64,000 nt of DNA from Spraguea lophii (Eukaryota; Microsporidia; Spragueidae), in the NCBI GenBank assembly GCA_001887945.1, contig LDOQ01000342.1, positions 61,835 to 125,834 of the forward strand, in the 5' to 3' direction. How positions within the stretch are numbered: the stretch's first letter is position 1; each line of letters begins with the position of its first letter. Made by a program: the position numbers and the translations under genes. Positions 1 through 9,145 of the stretch are shown piece by piece. The notes under the pieces were generated by a model. The model saw nothing but the letters and a program-made list of their open reading frames with translations, was not told where the DNA came from and ran no database searches.

Positions 1-765
1 AAGAAGTGAAACACCTTTAATATATTCCACAACAAAACATGCTGTAGTTTTTGGACAAAAGAATGTATAACAATTCATAAGATGTTTATGTTCATCTTTT
101 CTAAGAATACCATGTGCTCTTTTTTCGGATTTTAAAAAATATTTTGCTCTGTAAAGCAATCTTCTGTCACGTGGTATTAAAAGCTTCATTAATACTTCTT
201 TATTTTTTTCATCATTTTTATACACTCTAAACTCTCCTGTACCACTTCCATGTAAATTTCTTGCAAAACTATAATTTTTTTTAAACATAATTTCTCTTCT
301 CGGTTCAGATACTTTATTATATTCTCTCCATTCGCTAGAACATCCCAAATTTCTTAGATTCTCTTCCCCTTCAGATAATGTATCTTCTTCTGAATAATAC
401 ACTCTTCTATCTATAGCTTTATTTCTCTCTTTTTCACTATCAGAATCTGTAAATTCTGTTGTATCTGTTAAAGATTCACTTGAATCTAAAAATACACCAG
501 GACGTTCTGGATCTGGAATCCTTGGATATGTATAATACATTCCATAAGGATCTATTATCATTCTCTTATGAGTATGAACCTGTGGTGATTCTGCTGTAGG
601 TTTCTTTGTTGTAGGAATAAGCATGAATTGTAAATTATTTCTATTGAATTTCTTCTGTCTTTCTATTATTGCCAATCTAACTTTATCTTCTCTTGTAAGT
701 TCTCCACATAAATGAAGTTGAATAAAAAAAATAGTAATAAACATAATGGACTGAAAAAACTCCAT
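1..765 (-). CDS. Secreted protein-kinase-like protein (3' part beyond window edge)
   Basis: The gene runs off the left edge, so only the first 255 residues are visible. The start at 765 opens with a signal peptide (about 20 residues: MEFFQ, a hydrophobic run, then LCGE). A low-complexity acidic linker follows to about residue 165. From about residue 175 it resembles a protein-kinase N-lobe: a glycine-rich loop (HGSGTGEF), a beta-3 lysine in VLMKL, an alpha-C-like glutamate in KSEKRAHGIL, and a hinge-like VVEYIKG just before the edge. Seen: signal peptide and N-lobe pattern. Inference: a kinase or pseudokinase that enters the secretory pathway and may be exported to the host. The catalytic HRD and DFG motifs lie outside the window, so activity cannot be judged. 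No C-run precedes this start, unlike most neighbours. Confidence 0.6.
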   Translation of the reverse strand, partial: MEFFQSIMFITIFFIQLHLCGELTREDKVRLAIIERQKKFNRNNLQFMLIPTTKKPTAESPQVHTHKRMIIDPYGMYYTYPRIPDPERPGVFLDSSESLTDTTEFTDSDSEKERNKAIDRRVYYSEEDTLSEGEENLRNLGCSSEWREYNKVSEPRREIMFKKNYSFARNLHGSGTGEFRVYKNDEKNKEVLMKLLIPRDRRLLYRAKYFLKSEKRAHGILRKDEHKHLMNCYTFFCPKTTACFVVEYIKGVSLL

Positions 766-1739
766 TTATATAAAATGTTCCTTGAATAGAAATGACAAGA
801 CATTATTTTTTTCAATAAAAATTTTTTTTCTTTTATTTATAATAATTGTTATGTAGAAAACAACTTAAAACTTTAAGAATTGTGATTTACTATATAATAT
901 TTAAAAGTAATTACTTAATTAGCTTATATATAAAAATGGCATTTTATATTTATTTGATATTTTTTTTAAAAATCAGCAATTAATTGTATTCGTTATGAAT
1001 AATTATAAATATTAAATAAAAAAACGTATATTGAGAAGTCTTATTTTTGACAGAAAATTTAACTATTTTCATATAAATTAAAGTATATTAGGTGATAATT
1101 ACCCTTTTTCAAATCATATTTTAATTATCATCAAATGTTAGAGTGATTGAAGCCGTTATAAACTAATAGGTATTATTATTAGTTTATTATTATTTGATAT
1201 TATCTAAAAGATAAAGTTAGTTTTAATTTGGAATTTAGATAAAATATCTTAAATAGGTTTATCGACCATAAATTATATTGTAAGATAAAGTTAATGTATA
1301 TATGTAAAAGACCGTTAAAAAAATTTATTGTCGTAAAGTGATAATTAAATGTTAAATTTAATGAAATTGAATTTTCAAAAAAATAATAATGAATATATGT
1401 GTATTCAGTTATTTGAATTAACTATTCTTTATATGATTGTTTTACTGTTATATCGAAGCAGTAATATAATATTATATTTACAATCGTGAAATTGATTTGT
1501 GATTCTATTAATACTATGCCATAAAGAAAATAAAATCTCATTTTAAATAAAAAAGAACGATAATACATATTACACGCTGATTTATAACCACTGGAATAAA
1601 GATAAACTAAAATTAATAAATATCTACGATAAAATTAATAAGTATAAATAGATAAAAAGATTAAAGATCTTAAACTACGATGAATCACAATTATTCAAAC
1701 GATTTGAATATAATTAAAATATTATTATTAAAAAAACTT
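766..1739. other. Intergenic region, with a possible short SINE fragment
   Basis: No convincing gene is present. About 40 bases near 1278-1317 (gtaagataaagttaatgtat, then tatgtaaaag-accgtta) line up with the 3' half of the SINE at 27925-28415 on the plus strand. This is weak evidence for a very old, eroded copy. The rest is AT-rich with stops in all frames. Confidence 0.35.
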
Positions 1740-2465
1740 TTATTTTATGTCATAACCAATACCAAAACATTTTGACAATGGTTCTAATATATTTTCTTTC
1801 CATACATTTATCAAATTGATATTTTCTTCTATATTATCTTGTTCTACCTCTATGCAATCTCCTTTGAACACCATTTCTGTATTACTAAACACATTCCATT
1901 CTTTCATTTTAAAATTCAACTTTATTTTATCATCTACTGCATTATATCTTACATCCTCCATTATAAGATTTTTTGGTTTCCACATAAACATAATATGTCT
2001 TTGTGTAAAACAGTTTATGATATTTGATTTATCTGTAAATAATTTAAGTTGAATTTTTTTTTGTGTTTTATTTTTATGTGTTGTAGTTTCCACATCAATA
2101 CTATCTTCCACACTTTCTGTATTTTCTATTACTTTATGAGAATATTTCTTTATTGCTTCTAATTCAAATGTTTTTATAATATTTATAAATTCATATTTCA
2201 ATTTTTCATTATTTGTGATGATATCGTCTGCTGTACTATAATTATCATATTCATATAATTTTATTTTATCTTTCTCATTTTCTATTATTCCTTTGATAAA
2301 ATATATAATTCCTACTTTTCCCATTCTTTGTGTTATATGTGCTTTAATATCAAACTGTTTGCATTTACCGATATATTTTTCTATAGTAGTGATCAAATAT
2401 TGTGTAGACCATTCACTAATGTTGTATTCTGACCAATGGTAGTTATTGGGATTGTGGCTAAGCAT
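1740..2465 (-). CDS. AHA1: Aha1-type activator of Hsp90 ATPase
   Basis: This 241-residue protein matches the co-chaperone Aha1/AHSA1, which binds Hsp90 in the cytosol and stimulates its ATPase cycle. The N-terminus carries the family opening (NPNNYHWSEYN, then an amphipathic helix with EWSTQYL), followed by the Aha1_N beta/alpha domain to about residue 115. A charged linker (about 116-140) leads to a C-terminal SRPBCC/START-like domain. In that domain IMFMWKPKNL, KLNFKMKEWNVF, VEVEQDN-like spacing and the closing helix with GIGYDI fit the family. Length is shorter than the roughly 340 residues of animal and yeast homologues, mainly through a short linker. The start codon has only a weak CACC upstream rather than a clear C-run. 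Confidence 0.85.
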   Translation of the reverse strand: MLSHNPNNYHWSEYNISEWSTQYLITTIEKYIGKCKQFDIKAHITQRMGKVGIIYFIKGIIENEKDKIKLYEYDNYSTADDIITNNEKLKYEFINIIKTFELEAIKKYSHKVIENTESVEDSIDVETTTHKNKTQKKIQLKLFTDKSNIINCFTQRHIMFMWKPKNLIMEDVRYNAVDDKIKLNFKMKEWNVFSNTEMVFKGDCIEVEQDNIEENINLINVWKENILEPLSKCFGIGYDIK

Positions 2466-3465
2466 AAAAAAATTGTAGGTGAAATAAAATATATTTAATT
2501 TTTTCTAGAAAAAATAAATTTTTAAATAATAGTTTAAAATGATAGTTTGATATTTTTTAAAAGGTTTTATTTTGTCGCTATACGTCATCATATGAAATGT
2601 TTTAATGTTTTAAGTGTATCAACTGATAAGAAATTAGATGAAAATATTATTATTTTATTACAATCGTATTCATAAGATTTTTGATAGTTATATAATATTA
2701 GAACCATTATATGAAAATATATATAACTATCTATCATAGATTCTATTACAATAATAAAATAAAATATATAAACTCAGAATATAAAATTAAAATATTATTT
2801 ATCGTAATCAATTATAATATCACACATGCGATATATGACAATAAAATAAATACTCATATAAATATTAAAATAAAAAGAAATTAAAAAAAATATAAATAAT
2901 TAAATATTTGTTTTATTTATGTTTACAAGACCAGTCAGAACGCTACAGTACTACAGTGTATATACTGCAACTACTTATCATAAAAATATTCATAGTATTA
3001 TTACAGTAACCATACATCTTCATCCTGGCCGGAAATGGTACAGTTCATCTGAACATGACTGCGAACTAACTATACAAATGATTCTGAAAAGTACAGACGT
3101 CGCTAGGGTAGAAGAAAAATATAATATATATACACAAAAAAATTTAAAAATATGGGTCAAGAAAATAGATTATATGTTTATTATAAATATAGTAATAGGT
3201 ATTATCATTTAATTATAAGTATTATATAAAAATATTATTCTTTTTATAATATTTTTTCTTTTAAAATTCCATTATTTTTTTAATCATAATGATTTAAATA
3301 TATGTGATGTATCTAATTTTTTCTAAATCTACTATTAAATTTTGTTACCACATCATTCCAGATTACTACAAATAATATTATATAACATATTACTAATAAA
3401 TATACAAAATAATAGAAATATTATCTTATATCATCAATAAGTAATTTACTTTACTTAATATTTAT
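2466..3465. other. Intergenic region
   Basis: About 1 kb without a supported gene. A 97-codon open frame on the plus strand (2919-3212) has a more balanced codon content in its first half, but it lacks a C-run start signal and any family resemblance. I treat it as chance or an eroded remnant. Confidence 0.4.
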
Positions 3466-3874
3466 TTAATCTTTCTTCTTCTTATCTTTACTTAAAAAAT
3501 AAATAACAATAGCTATTAATACTACTATGCCTGCTATAAAATAATATTTATAACCATTCATAAACCTATTACTCCCATTTAAATTATTATTATTTTTACT
3601 ATTATCATCTAAATCTTTATTATCATTTATTATATTATCATTTAAATTACAAACATAATAATCTTCTAACATATTTTCAGCCGTAGCAGAATGTCCTACA
3701 TTTATAAACATATCAGTAATATCAGTACCTAAAGATTCCATAATAACATCTTCACCACCAGGATGCTAAAATTAAAATAATACTTACATTCTCAGCAAAA
3801 GATTTTATATCGTATATTTTATCTTTATAAACAACATAACCATGCATTTTAACATAATTCATATCAGCTATCAT
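3466..3874 (-). CDS. Tail-anchored cytochrome b5, two exons (3788-3874 and 3466-3765)
   Basis: The spliced product is about 128 residues and matches cytochrome b5, the haem electron carrier of the ER face that feeds desaturases and other oxidases. Exon 1 (29 codons) starts right after TACCCT and encodes a start typical of the family (MHGYVVYKDKIYDIKSFAEN). Exon 2 opens exactly with the haem-binding HPGGEDV motif and continues with the second haem-ligand region (NVGHSATAENMLEDYYV). An Asn/Asp-rich linker leads to a single C-terminal membrane segment (about 20 hydrophobic residues) and a Lys-rich tail, the signature of a tail-anchored ER isoform. Reading through the intron would shift the frame and hit TGA within five codons after HPGG is lost. 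Both haem histidines are present after splicing. Confidence 0.88.
3766..3787 (-). other. 22-nt spliceosomal intron in the cytochrome b5 gene
   Basis: On the minus strand the intron begins GTAAGT and ends TAATTTTAG, 22 nt in all. Removing it joins AAT to CAT and restores the HPGG haem motif in frame. The end motif (TTAATTTTAG) resembles the end of the eL37 intron (CTAATTTTTAG), consistent with the fused branch-point/3' splice site of microsporidia. Confidence 0.85.
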
Positions 3875-3968
3875 AGGGTAATATTTTAAGTATTATAATA
3901 ATAACATTAAATGATATATTAAGATGATCATATTAAAAGTATAATAAAGATGTTAAATAATATTATAA

Positions 3969-4362
3969 AACTCGTTTAATCTCGTGATCATGGGATAGTA
4001 ATTAAATCCTAAATCTAATTGACTCAAATCCCTCACAAATAAAATCCTTTAAAATAAAAAACCTAATTGAGTATAACTTAATTATGTATTATAAAATAGC
4101 ATTAATATTAGGTTAAAGTAGTGTTTAGCTTGTGTAATTGCAATTCCTGTATTGATTAATCGTTAGGTCAATATTATATCAAGAAGATAGTTATTATCAC
4201 CTTAATCTGATAGAGTGATGAATATACCATATACAATATCCTAGTACATAAGATAAAATAAAATTAATACGTACATGTAAAAGCACCAGTTAGTACAAAT
4301 TATTCAAGAATCTAACAATCTCAGACCATAATAAACTACAACCATCTGAATCATTTTAATTA
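3969..4362 (+). mobile_element. Degenerate SINE, copy F
   Basis: This near-full-length but heavily eroded copy is of the same family as 27925-28415. The B-box region survives as gactcaaatccctca. Internal blocks such as taaagtagtgtttagct and cctgtattgatta are nearly unchanged, and the 3' part (accagttagtacaaatt, cagaccata) is clear. It sits between cytochrome b5 and the next gene upstream. No target-site duplication is visible. The gap to 4464 holds nothing else. Confidence 0.75.
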
Positions 4363-4464
4363 AAGGGTTATTATCTATTAAATTAAAAACATATAAATTT
4401 TATTATAATAAGATTATTTATTAAATATAAAAATATTTTATTTCTATGAATCAAAAAAATATTC

Positions 4465-5373
4465 TTAAATTACCTTTGGAACAAATATCTCCACACTATT
4501 TACTTCATCTTTTAACATAAACTGTACTCTCAACACATCATCTCTGAATTCCAACAATACCAATTTTACAATTTTTTTCAAACTCTGATACATCTTAATC
4601 CACTCATTATTACATTTAAAATATACCTCACTCCGTCTTATATCATTTATATCACTTATATCACTTTGTCTTATATTGTTTATAATCTTTATATTATTAA
4701 ATGTTAGAATATCTTCTCCTGTATTTATTTTTCTTCTTACAACCATTTTATTATTATTTATTTCATATACCACATACGAAGAAAACAACATTAATGATTC
4801 CAATATTTTATAATCCAATATACATTTAATAAATATTTTACCATTTATACCATATTCTATATTCTTAGTTTGTATAAGTGGTATAGAACATACCATCTCC
4901 TTATTATTATCACATTTTATAAAATGTAGTTTATCAGATATTTGTATAGAATAATTATTTTTATAAAATTTTATATATTTTAACAATGTTTTAAAATCTA
5001 TCGTAATAGTTCTATCAGTGGAAGAATACAATGTAGTAGATAGATTATCTTCAGTAATAAAATAACTATTCGTATTAGTGATAGTATTGTTGGTAGTGAT
5101 ATTGTTAGTAATATCGTTAGTAGTAATATGATTGTTAGTAATATTATTATTATCATCTTTTAAATAATCATCTCTATCATCTCTACCATTATCTCTATTT
5201 TTATCATTATCTACATATGTAAATGATGGATATCTTATTGTTATTATTATCTTCTCTATATCATATGTATATAATGTTATTGTATTTTCTGTTGTATTTA
5301 TAGTTATAAATTTATAATTATGTGGTATAGATTGTATAACAGTAGAAAATATATTATCATTTATATTTATCAT
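4465..5373 (-). CDS. Possible Rad1-like sliding-clamp (9-1-1) protein
   Basis: This 302-residue protein carries a low-complexity Asp/Asn/Thr-rich insertion at about residues 58-105. The rest alternates short beta strands as in PCNA-fold proteins: a stretch like FKTLLKYIKFY after a DRTITIDF strand, a middle segment with VCSIPLIQ, and a C-terminal strand pair (LVLLEFRDDVLRVQFML, then VEIFVPKVI). The order resembles Rad1, a subunit of the 9-1-1 DNA-damage checkpoint clamp loaded at damaged sites in the nucleus. This is inference from pattern, not from a diagnostic motif, so it could be another clamp-like or unknown protein. The start is preceded by ATCCTT, a weak C-run. Confidence 0.4.
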   Translation of the reverse strand: MININDNIFSTVIQSIPHNYKFITINTTENTITLYTYDIEKIIITIRYPSFTYVDNDKNRDNGRDDRDDYLKDDNNNITNNHITTNDITNNITTNNTITNTNSYFITEDNLSTTLYSSTDRTITIDFKTLLKYIKFYKNNYSIQISDKLHFIKCDNNKEMVCSIPLIQTKNIEYGINGKIFIKCILDYKILESLMLFSSYVVYEINNNKMVVRRKINTGEDILTFNNIKIINNIRQSDISDINDIRRSEVYFKCNNEWIKMYQSLKKIVKLVLLEFRDDVLRVQFMLKDEVNSVEIFVPKVI

Positions 5374-5884
5374 AAGGATATAAAAATATTTTAACGATAT
5401 AAATATGATTTATATGTGATTTGTATGATAAGTGTGATAAAGATATGAGTATTGATTTGTATGATAAATGTGATATGTATAATAAATATAAAACAATGTA
5501 ATCTGAAACTTTGATATTATTATAATCATTTATATTTCTTATTAAAAAAAGATATAATATTTTATTCAAATATCACTAAGATCTTTTAAAAAATCTTAAG
5601 AAGATTAATAATATTTGGATTTAAAAGATATTTAGAAATCATAATTTTAAAACAATATTTTACCAATAGAATTAATATTAATATTTATTTAATTATAAGA
5701 TATTTATATAATAAGTATACGTTAGAGATAATATTTCTAATAGATAAGAATTATAATCTATACACGTAATAATATTTCTATAGTAAATATATCATATAAA
5801 ACTTTTAAAATAATCATACTATAATATTATAATTATAATCAATTCACATAATACTATAATACATATTATAATAATTTTTACCCT
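5374..5884. other. Divergent intergenic region between the Rad1-like gene and GPI12
   Basis: About 510 bp shared by two divergent genes. It includes an imperfect repeat of gatttgtatgataaatgtga-type units (about 5410-5480) and a TTTTTACCCT element ending two bases before the GPI12 start. No additional gene is supported. Confidence 0.5.
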
Positions 5885-6970
5885 ATGATATTTACATTTA
5901 TTCTTCTATCTATTATATTTTCTTATATTTTATTTATTATATCAAAATATTTACAAATATATTTTATTATAATAATATTATTTATATTTATTATATTACG
6001 TAATATTAAAAGATTATACAATAATAATAATATAGATGGTAATATTTATAATGTAGATGGTAATAGTGATAGTAATAAAAATATAGATGATAGTAATAAC
6101 AATCATACTACTATTACTAACAAACATATTAATACCACTAACAATCATACCAATAATCATATTATCACTAATAATATTATTATGGATAATATATGTTATT
6201 CTCTTCTACTTATTGCACATCCTGATGATGAATTAATGTTCTTCTCTCCATTACTTTTGAATATTACTAATATTATTATTATATGTTTATCTCATGGTAA
6301 TTTTTATAATGAAGGTAATAGAAGAGTGGAAGAAATAGAAAATGTATGTAATAAATTAAATATAAAATTAATTATATTAGATTATGAGGATAATGGAGAT
6401 TGGAATGAAAATATAATAAAAAATAATATTATTAAATATTTATATAAATATAATATAAAGAATATATATACTTTTGATAATAATGGAGTAAGTAAACATA
6501 AAAATCATATATCATGTTATAATATAGTACAATTATTAATACAACAATATAATAATGATATTAATGGTAATAGTATGAGTGATATTAGTGATACTAGTGG
6601 TAATGGTATGAGCGATAATAAATATATGAATGATAATAATACTAACGAGTATATTAAGACTACTACTAACAATATTATTACTACAAACAACCGTACCACC
6701 ACCAACAATCATACTAATAACCATACTACTAACCATATCACTAATATCATTAACGATATAAATATTTATTGTTTGATATCTAAAAATATATTTAGTAAAT
6801 ATATCATAGATATAAAGAAATATAATTATTCTATAACATTAAGTATTATGGATTATTTTAAACCTTATTCTTTATTTAAATATCATAGATCACAGGATGT
6901 ATGGTTTAGAAAAATATATTTTATTTTTAGTAATTATATTATCTATAATGATTTTATAAAGATTAAATGA
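5885..6970 (+). CDS. GPI12: GPI12/PIG-L N-acetylglucosaminyl-phosphatidylinositol de-N-acetylase
   Basis: This enzyme removes the acetyl group from GlcNAc-PI, the second step of GPI-anchor synthesis on the cytosolic ER face. The 361-residue protein begins with a strongly hydrophobic membrane anchor (about residues 1-40). It then shows the family zinc/catalytic motif AHPDDE at residues 111-116 and GVSKHKNH at 201-208, whose histidines complete the metal site. Two Asn/Thr/His-rich low-complexity insertions interrupt it: about 46-100 before the catalytic domain, and about 222-285 between the HxxNH motif and the C-terminal strands. They explain the extra length over the usual 250-300 residues. 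The start lies immediately after TTTTTACCCT, a typical start signal of this genome. It is convergent with ENP2. Confidence 0.92.
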   Translation: MIFTFILLSIIFSYILFIISKYLQIYFIIIILFIFIILRNIKRLYNNNNIDGNIYNVDGNSDSNKNIDDSNNNHTTITNKHINTTNNHTNNHIITNNIIMDNICYSLLLIAHPDDELMFFSPLLLNITNIIIICLSHGNFYNEGNRRVEEIENVCNKLNIKLIILDYEDNGDWNENIIKNNIIKYLYKYNIKNIYTFDNNGVSKHKNHISCYNIVQLLIQQYNNDINGNSMSDISDTSGNGMSDNKYMNDNNTNEYIKTTTNNIITTNNRTTTNNHTNNHTTNHITNIINDINIYCLISKNIFSKYIIDIKKYNYSITLSIMDYFKPYSLFKYHRSQDVWFRKIYFIFSNYIIYNDFIKIK

Positions 6971-7192
6971 TTTATTATGTGTTATTGTTATTATCTTGTT
7001 ACTGTTGTTATTGTTATAAGTATGTATTATTATGTTATTTGTTATTGTTATCATCTTTATATCCATTACTTTATTTCATCTTACCTATCACTGCCTTATC
7101 TTATTCATCACTGTTCTATCACTGTTCTATCGTCCTTTTACCACCGCCTTACTATCACCTTATCATTCTCTTATTATCTTATCTATCATTAC

Positions 7193-8122
7193 TCACATTA
7201 CATTTTCTACAAAAGTACACCATTGCGGTATTCTTCCTAATAATTCTGAATAATATGTTTTTATTTCTCCTGTATCATATCCTACTGCTATTATACCTTC
7301 TATATTTTCTATTTTATTTATATTTTTATCTGTTATTTGTAATTCTAATTCATGGTTATTATATAAATTTATGGTTTCTTTGGATGTTGATATTATTTTA
7401 TTGTTATGATATTTTATATTTGTTATGTTGTTATGTGTTAATTCGTTAAGTGGATTGGTTGATCTGAGATCGTGTTCTATTATTTTGTTATCTGTTGATA
7501 TTATGAAATTGATTCCGTTGTTGGAAAATTGAATATTCGTAGGGTTGGTGTATGATAGGGATTTTATATGTGTTTTGGTTCTATTGTCAATAAAAAATAG
7601 AGATTCTGAGTTAGTACATCCTATTAACGGGTGTTTGGGATTTATATCTATTGATTCAGCTTCTATATCTATTGGTGTTTCAAATCTACCATCTTCTAAA
7701 TTAAGTGGTAATATTTTTTTACCTATGATAAAAAGCTCGCTTGTATTTCTATTAAAAATAATATCTCGAGGAAAGAAATCTATATTTGTTGTTTCGTGCT
7801 TTCCGTATTTTGCATGAAATTCTATTCTTTTGTCAGTTCTGAGTAATGCTAATTTTTGATGATTATCTTCTAATGGTTGAATTTTTATTATTTCACAATC
7901 TAAATTTCTTTCTAAATGAAAAGAAAGGTTGTTGAGATCATGTATTTTTACAGATGGTTTGTATGTTCCGGAGGAAATAAGAAAATTTTTGTTTTTTGTT
8001 AATTTAATGTCTGTGCATGATACAGCAAAATTTAAATTCTGTAATAAATCTACTTCTTTGTAGTTTTTAGATGTTTCAGTATCTGATTGATAATTATTTT
8101 TATTTTTATTTATTTTCGCCAT
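7193..8122 (-). CDS. ENP2: ENP2/NOL10 small-subunit processome WD-repeat protein
   Basis: The 309-residue protein matches the WD40 core of ENP2/NOL10, a nucleolar factor of early 40S pre-rRNA processing. Family blocks are visible: ISSGTYKPSVKIHDLNNLSFHLERN near residues 50-75, EFHAKYGKHETTNIDFFPRDI in the middle, DINPKHPLIG, and the C-terminal signature PQWCTFVENV. Yeast and human homologues are about 700 residues. Here the protein stops right after the propeller, so the long charged C-terminal extension is missing. That kind of reduction is common in microsporidia. The start follows ACCCAA on the minus strand. The gene converges on GPI12 with about 220 bp between the ends. Confidence 0.85.
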   Translation of the reverse strand: MAKINKNKNNYQSDTETSKNYKEVDLLQNLNFAVSCTDIKLTKNKNFLISSGTYKPSVKIHDLNNLSFHLERNLDCEIIKIQPLEDNHQKLALLRTDKRIEFHAKYGKHETTNIDFFPRDIIFNRNTSELFIIGKKILPLNLEDGRFETPIDIEAESIDINPKHPLIGCTNSESLFFIDNRTKTHIKSLSYTNPTNIQFSNNGINFIISTDNKIIEHDLRSTNPLNELTHNNITNIKYHNNKIISTSKETINLYNNHELELQITDKNINKIENIEGIIAVGYDTGEIKTYYSELLGRIPQWCTFVENVM

Positions 8123-8341
8123 TTGGGTAAAATATTTTTATTTTAAAAATAAGTTTAGAAATAAATTTAGAAAATTATGTTATAAAAAATATGATAATTG
8201 CTTTCTAAGGAATTAGTAACTATTCGTATATTAGTTTTAATATTATACAATAATATTTATATTATTGTATAATAATTGAATATTTTTATAAGTTATATTA
8301 TTCTTTATTTTTATAACTTCAATATTATGTTCATTTATATT

Positions 8342-8947
8342 TTAATTATTCGTCATTTCTATAATTTCAATGTTATGTTCTTTTCTTTTTAAATATCCAT
8401 GTTCTAATATTCCATTTATATTTTTACATTCTTCCAAAAATTCTTTATTAAATATAATATCTATTATACAATTTCCATTATCAGTAATTAACGGACCTTT
8501 CTTTTTATCTGTATATCTCAAATTATATTCTATTTTTTTATCTGTTAATTGCTTTTCAACATATTTTACAGCTGCTGGCATTATTTCCAATGGAACTTTT
8601 AAACCTTTAAAATTTTCTCTGTATTTATTCACTTGAACAAATATCACATTTTTATTACTCATATTAATTAATAATTTCTCATAAAAAATCGCACCGCCCA
8701 TTCCTTTTATTATTTCATCGTCATTATAATAATCTGCACCATCTAAATATATATCTATCACAGAATGAGCTTGTATTTCTGATGCATTAATATCCTTACT
8801 GTTTATAAATAATAAAGTATCCATACTACTGGAAACAAATATCTTATTTTTTAATGCTTTCTTGTCCATAGAATCAATTATTTTGTGAAGTGTGTTACCT
8901 GTTCCTAATCCTATTACACTCGAATTTTCTATTATATTTTCATACAT
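8342..8947 (-). CDS. RKI1: Ribose-5-phosphate isomerase (RpiA type)
   Basis: This cytosolic enzyme interconverts ribose-5-phosphate and ribulose-5-phosphate in the non-oxidative pentose phosphate pathway and supplies ribose for nucleotides. The 201-residue protein shows the RpiA phosphate/sugar-binding motifs in order: GLGTGNT (13-19), DGAD (69-72) and KGMGGAIFYEK (81-91), whose glutamate (E90) sits where the family's general base is. It is shorter than the usual 220-260 residues, because the N-terminal helix is almost absent. The usual C-run is not seen before this start, so an upstream exon cannot be excluded, but all catalytic motifs are within the open frame. Confidence 0.9.
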   Translation of the reverse strand: MYENIIENSSVIGLGTGNTLHKIIDSMDKKALKNKIFVSSSMDTLLFINSKDINASEIQAHSVIDIYLDGADYYNDDEIIKGMGGAIFYEKLLINMSNKNVIFVQVNKYRENFKGLKVPLEIMPAAVKYVEKQLTDKKIEYNLRYTDKKKGPLITDNGNCIIDIIFNKEFLEECKNINGILEHGYLKRKEHNIEIIEMTNN

Positions 8948-9145
8948 AAATTATTTTTTCAAAAAAGAAATATATATAATACAGGTTAGATAATATGTAA
9001 TCTTATAGGTTAAATAACAAACATAAATATCAATGATTTTCTTATATTTATCTTGGTTATTTCTTATAACTATTTTTGTTACCAATAAAATATATTTATT
9101 CTTTCAAAATAATCAATTGGGTGTTATTATACAATTTTGTGTAAA

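Noticed and set aside
2919..3212. A 97-codon plus-strand open frame
   Set aside because: No start signal, no family resemblance, and composition falls off in the second half.
3980..4400. Candidate small minus-strand gene after ACCCTTTAATTAAA near 4365
   Set aside because: The frame is short (16 codons) and lies within the end of SINE copy F.
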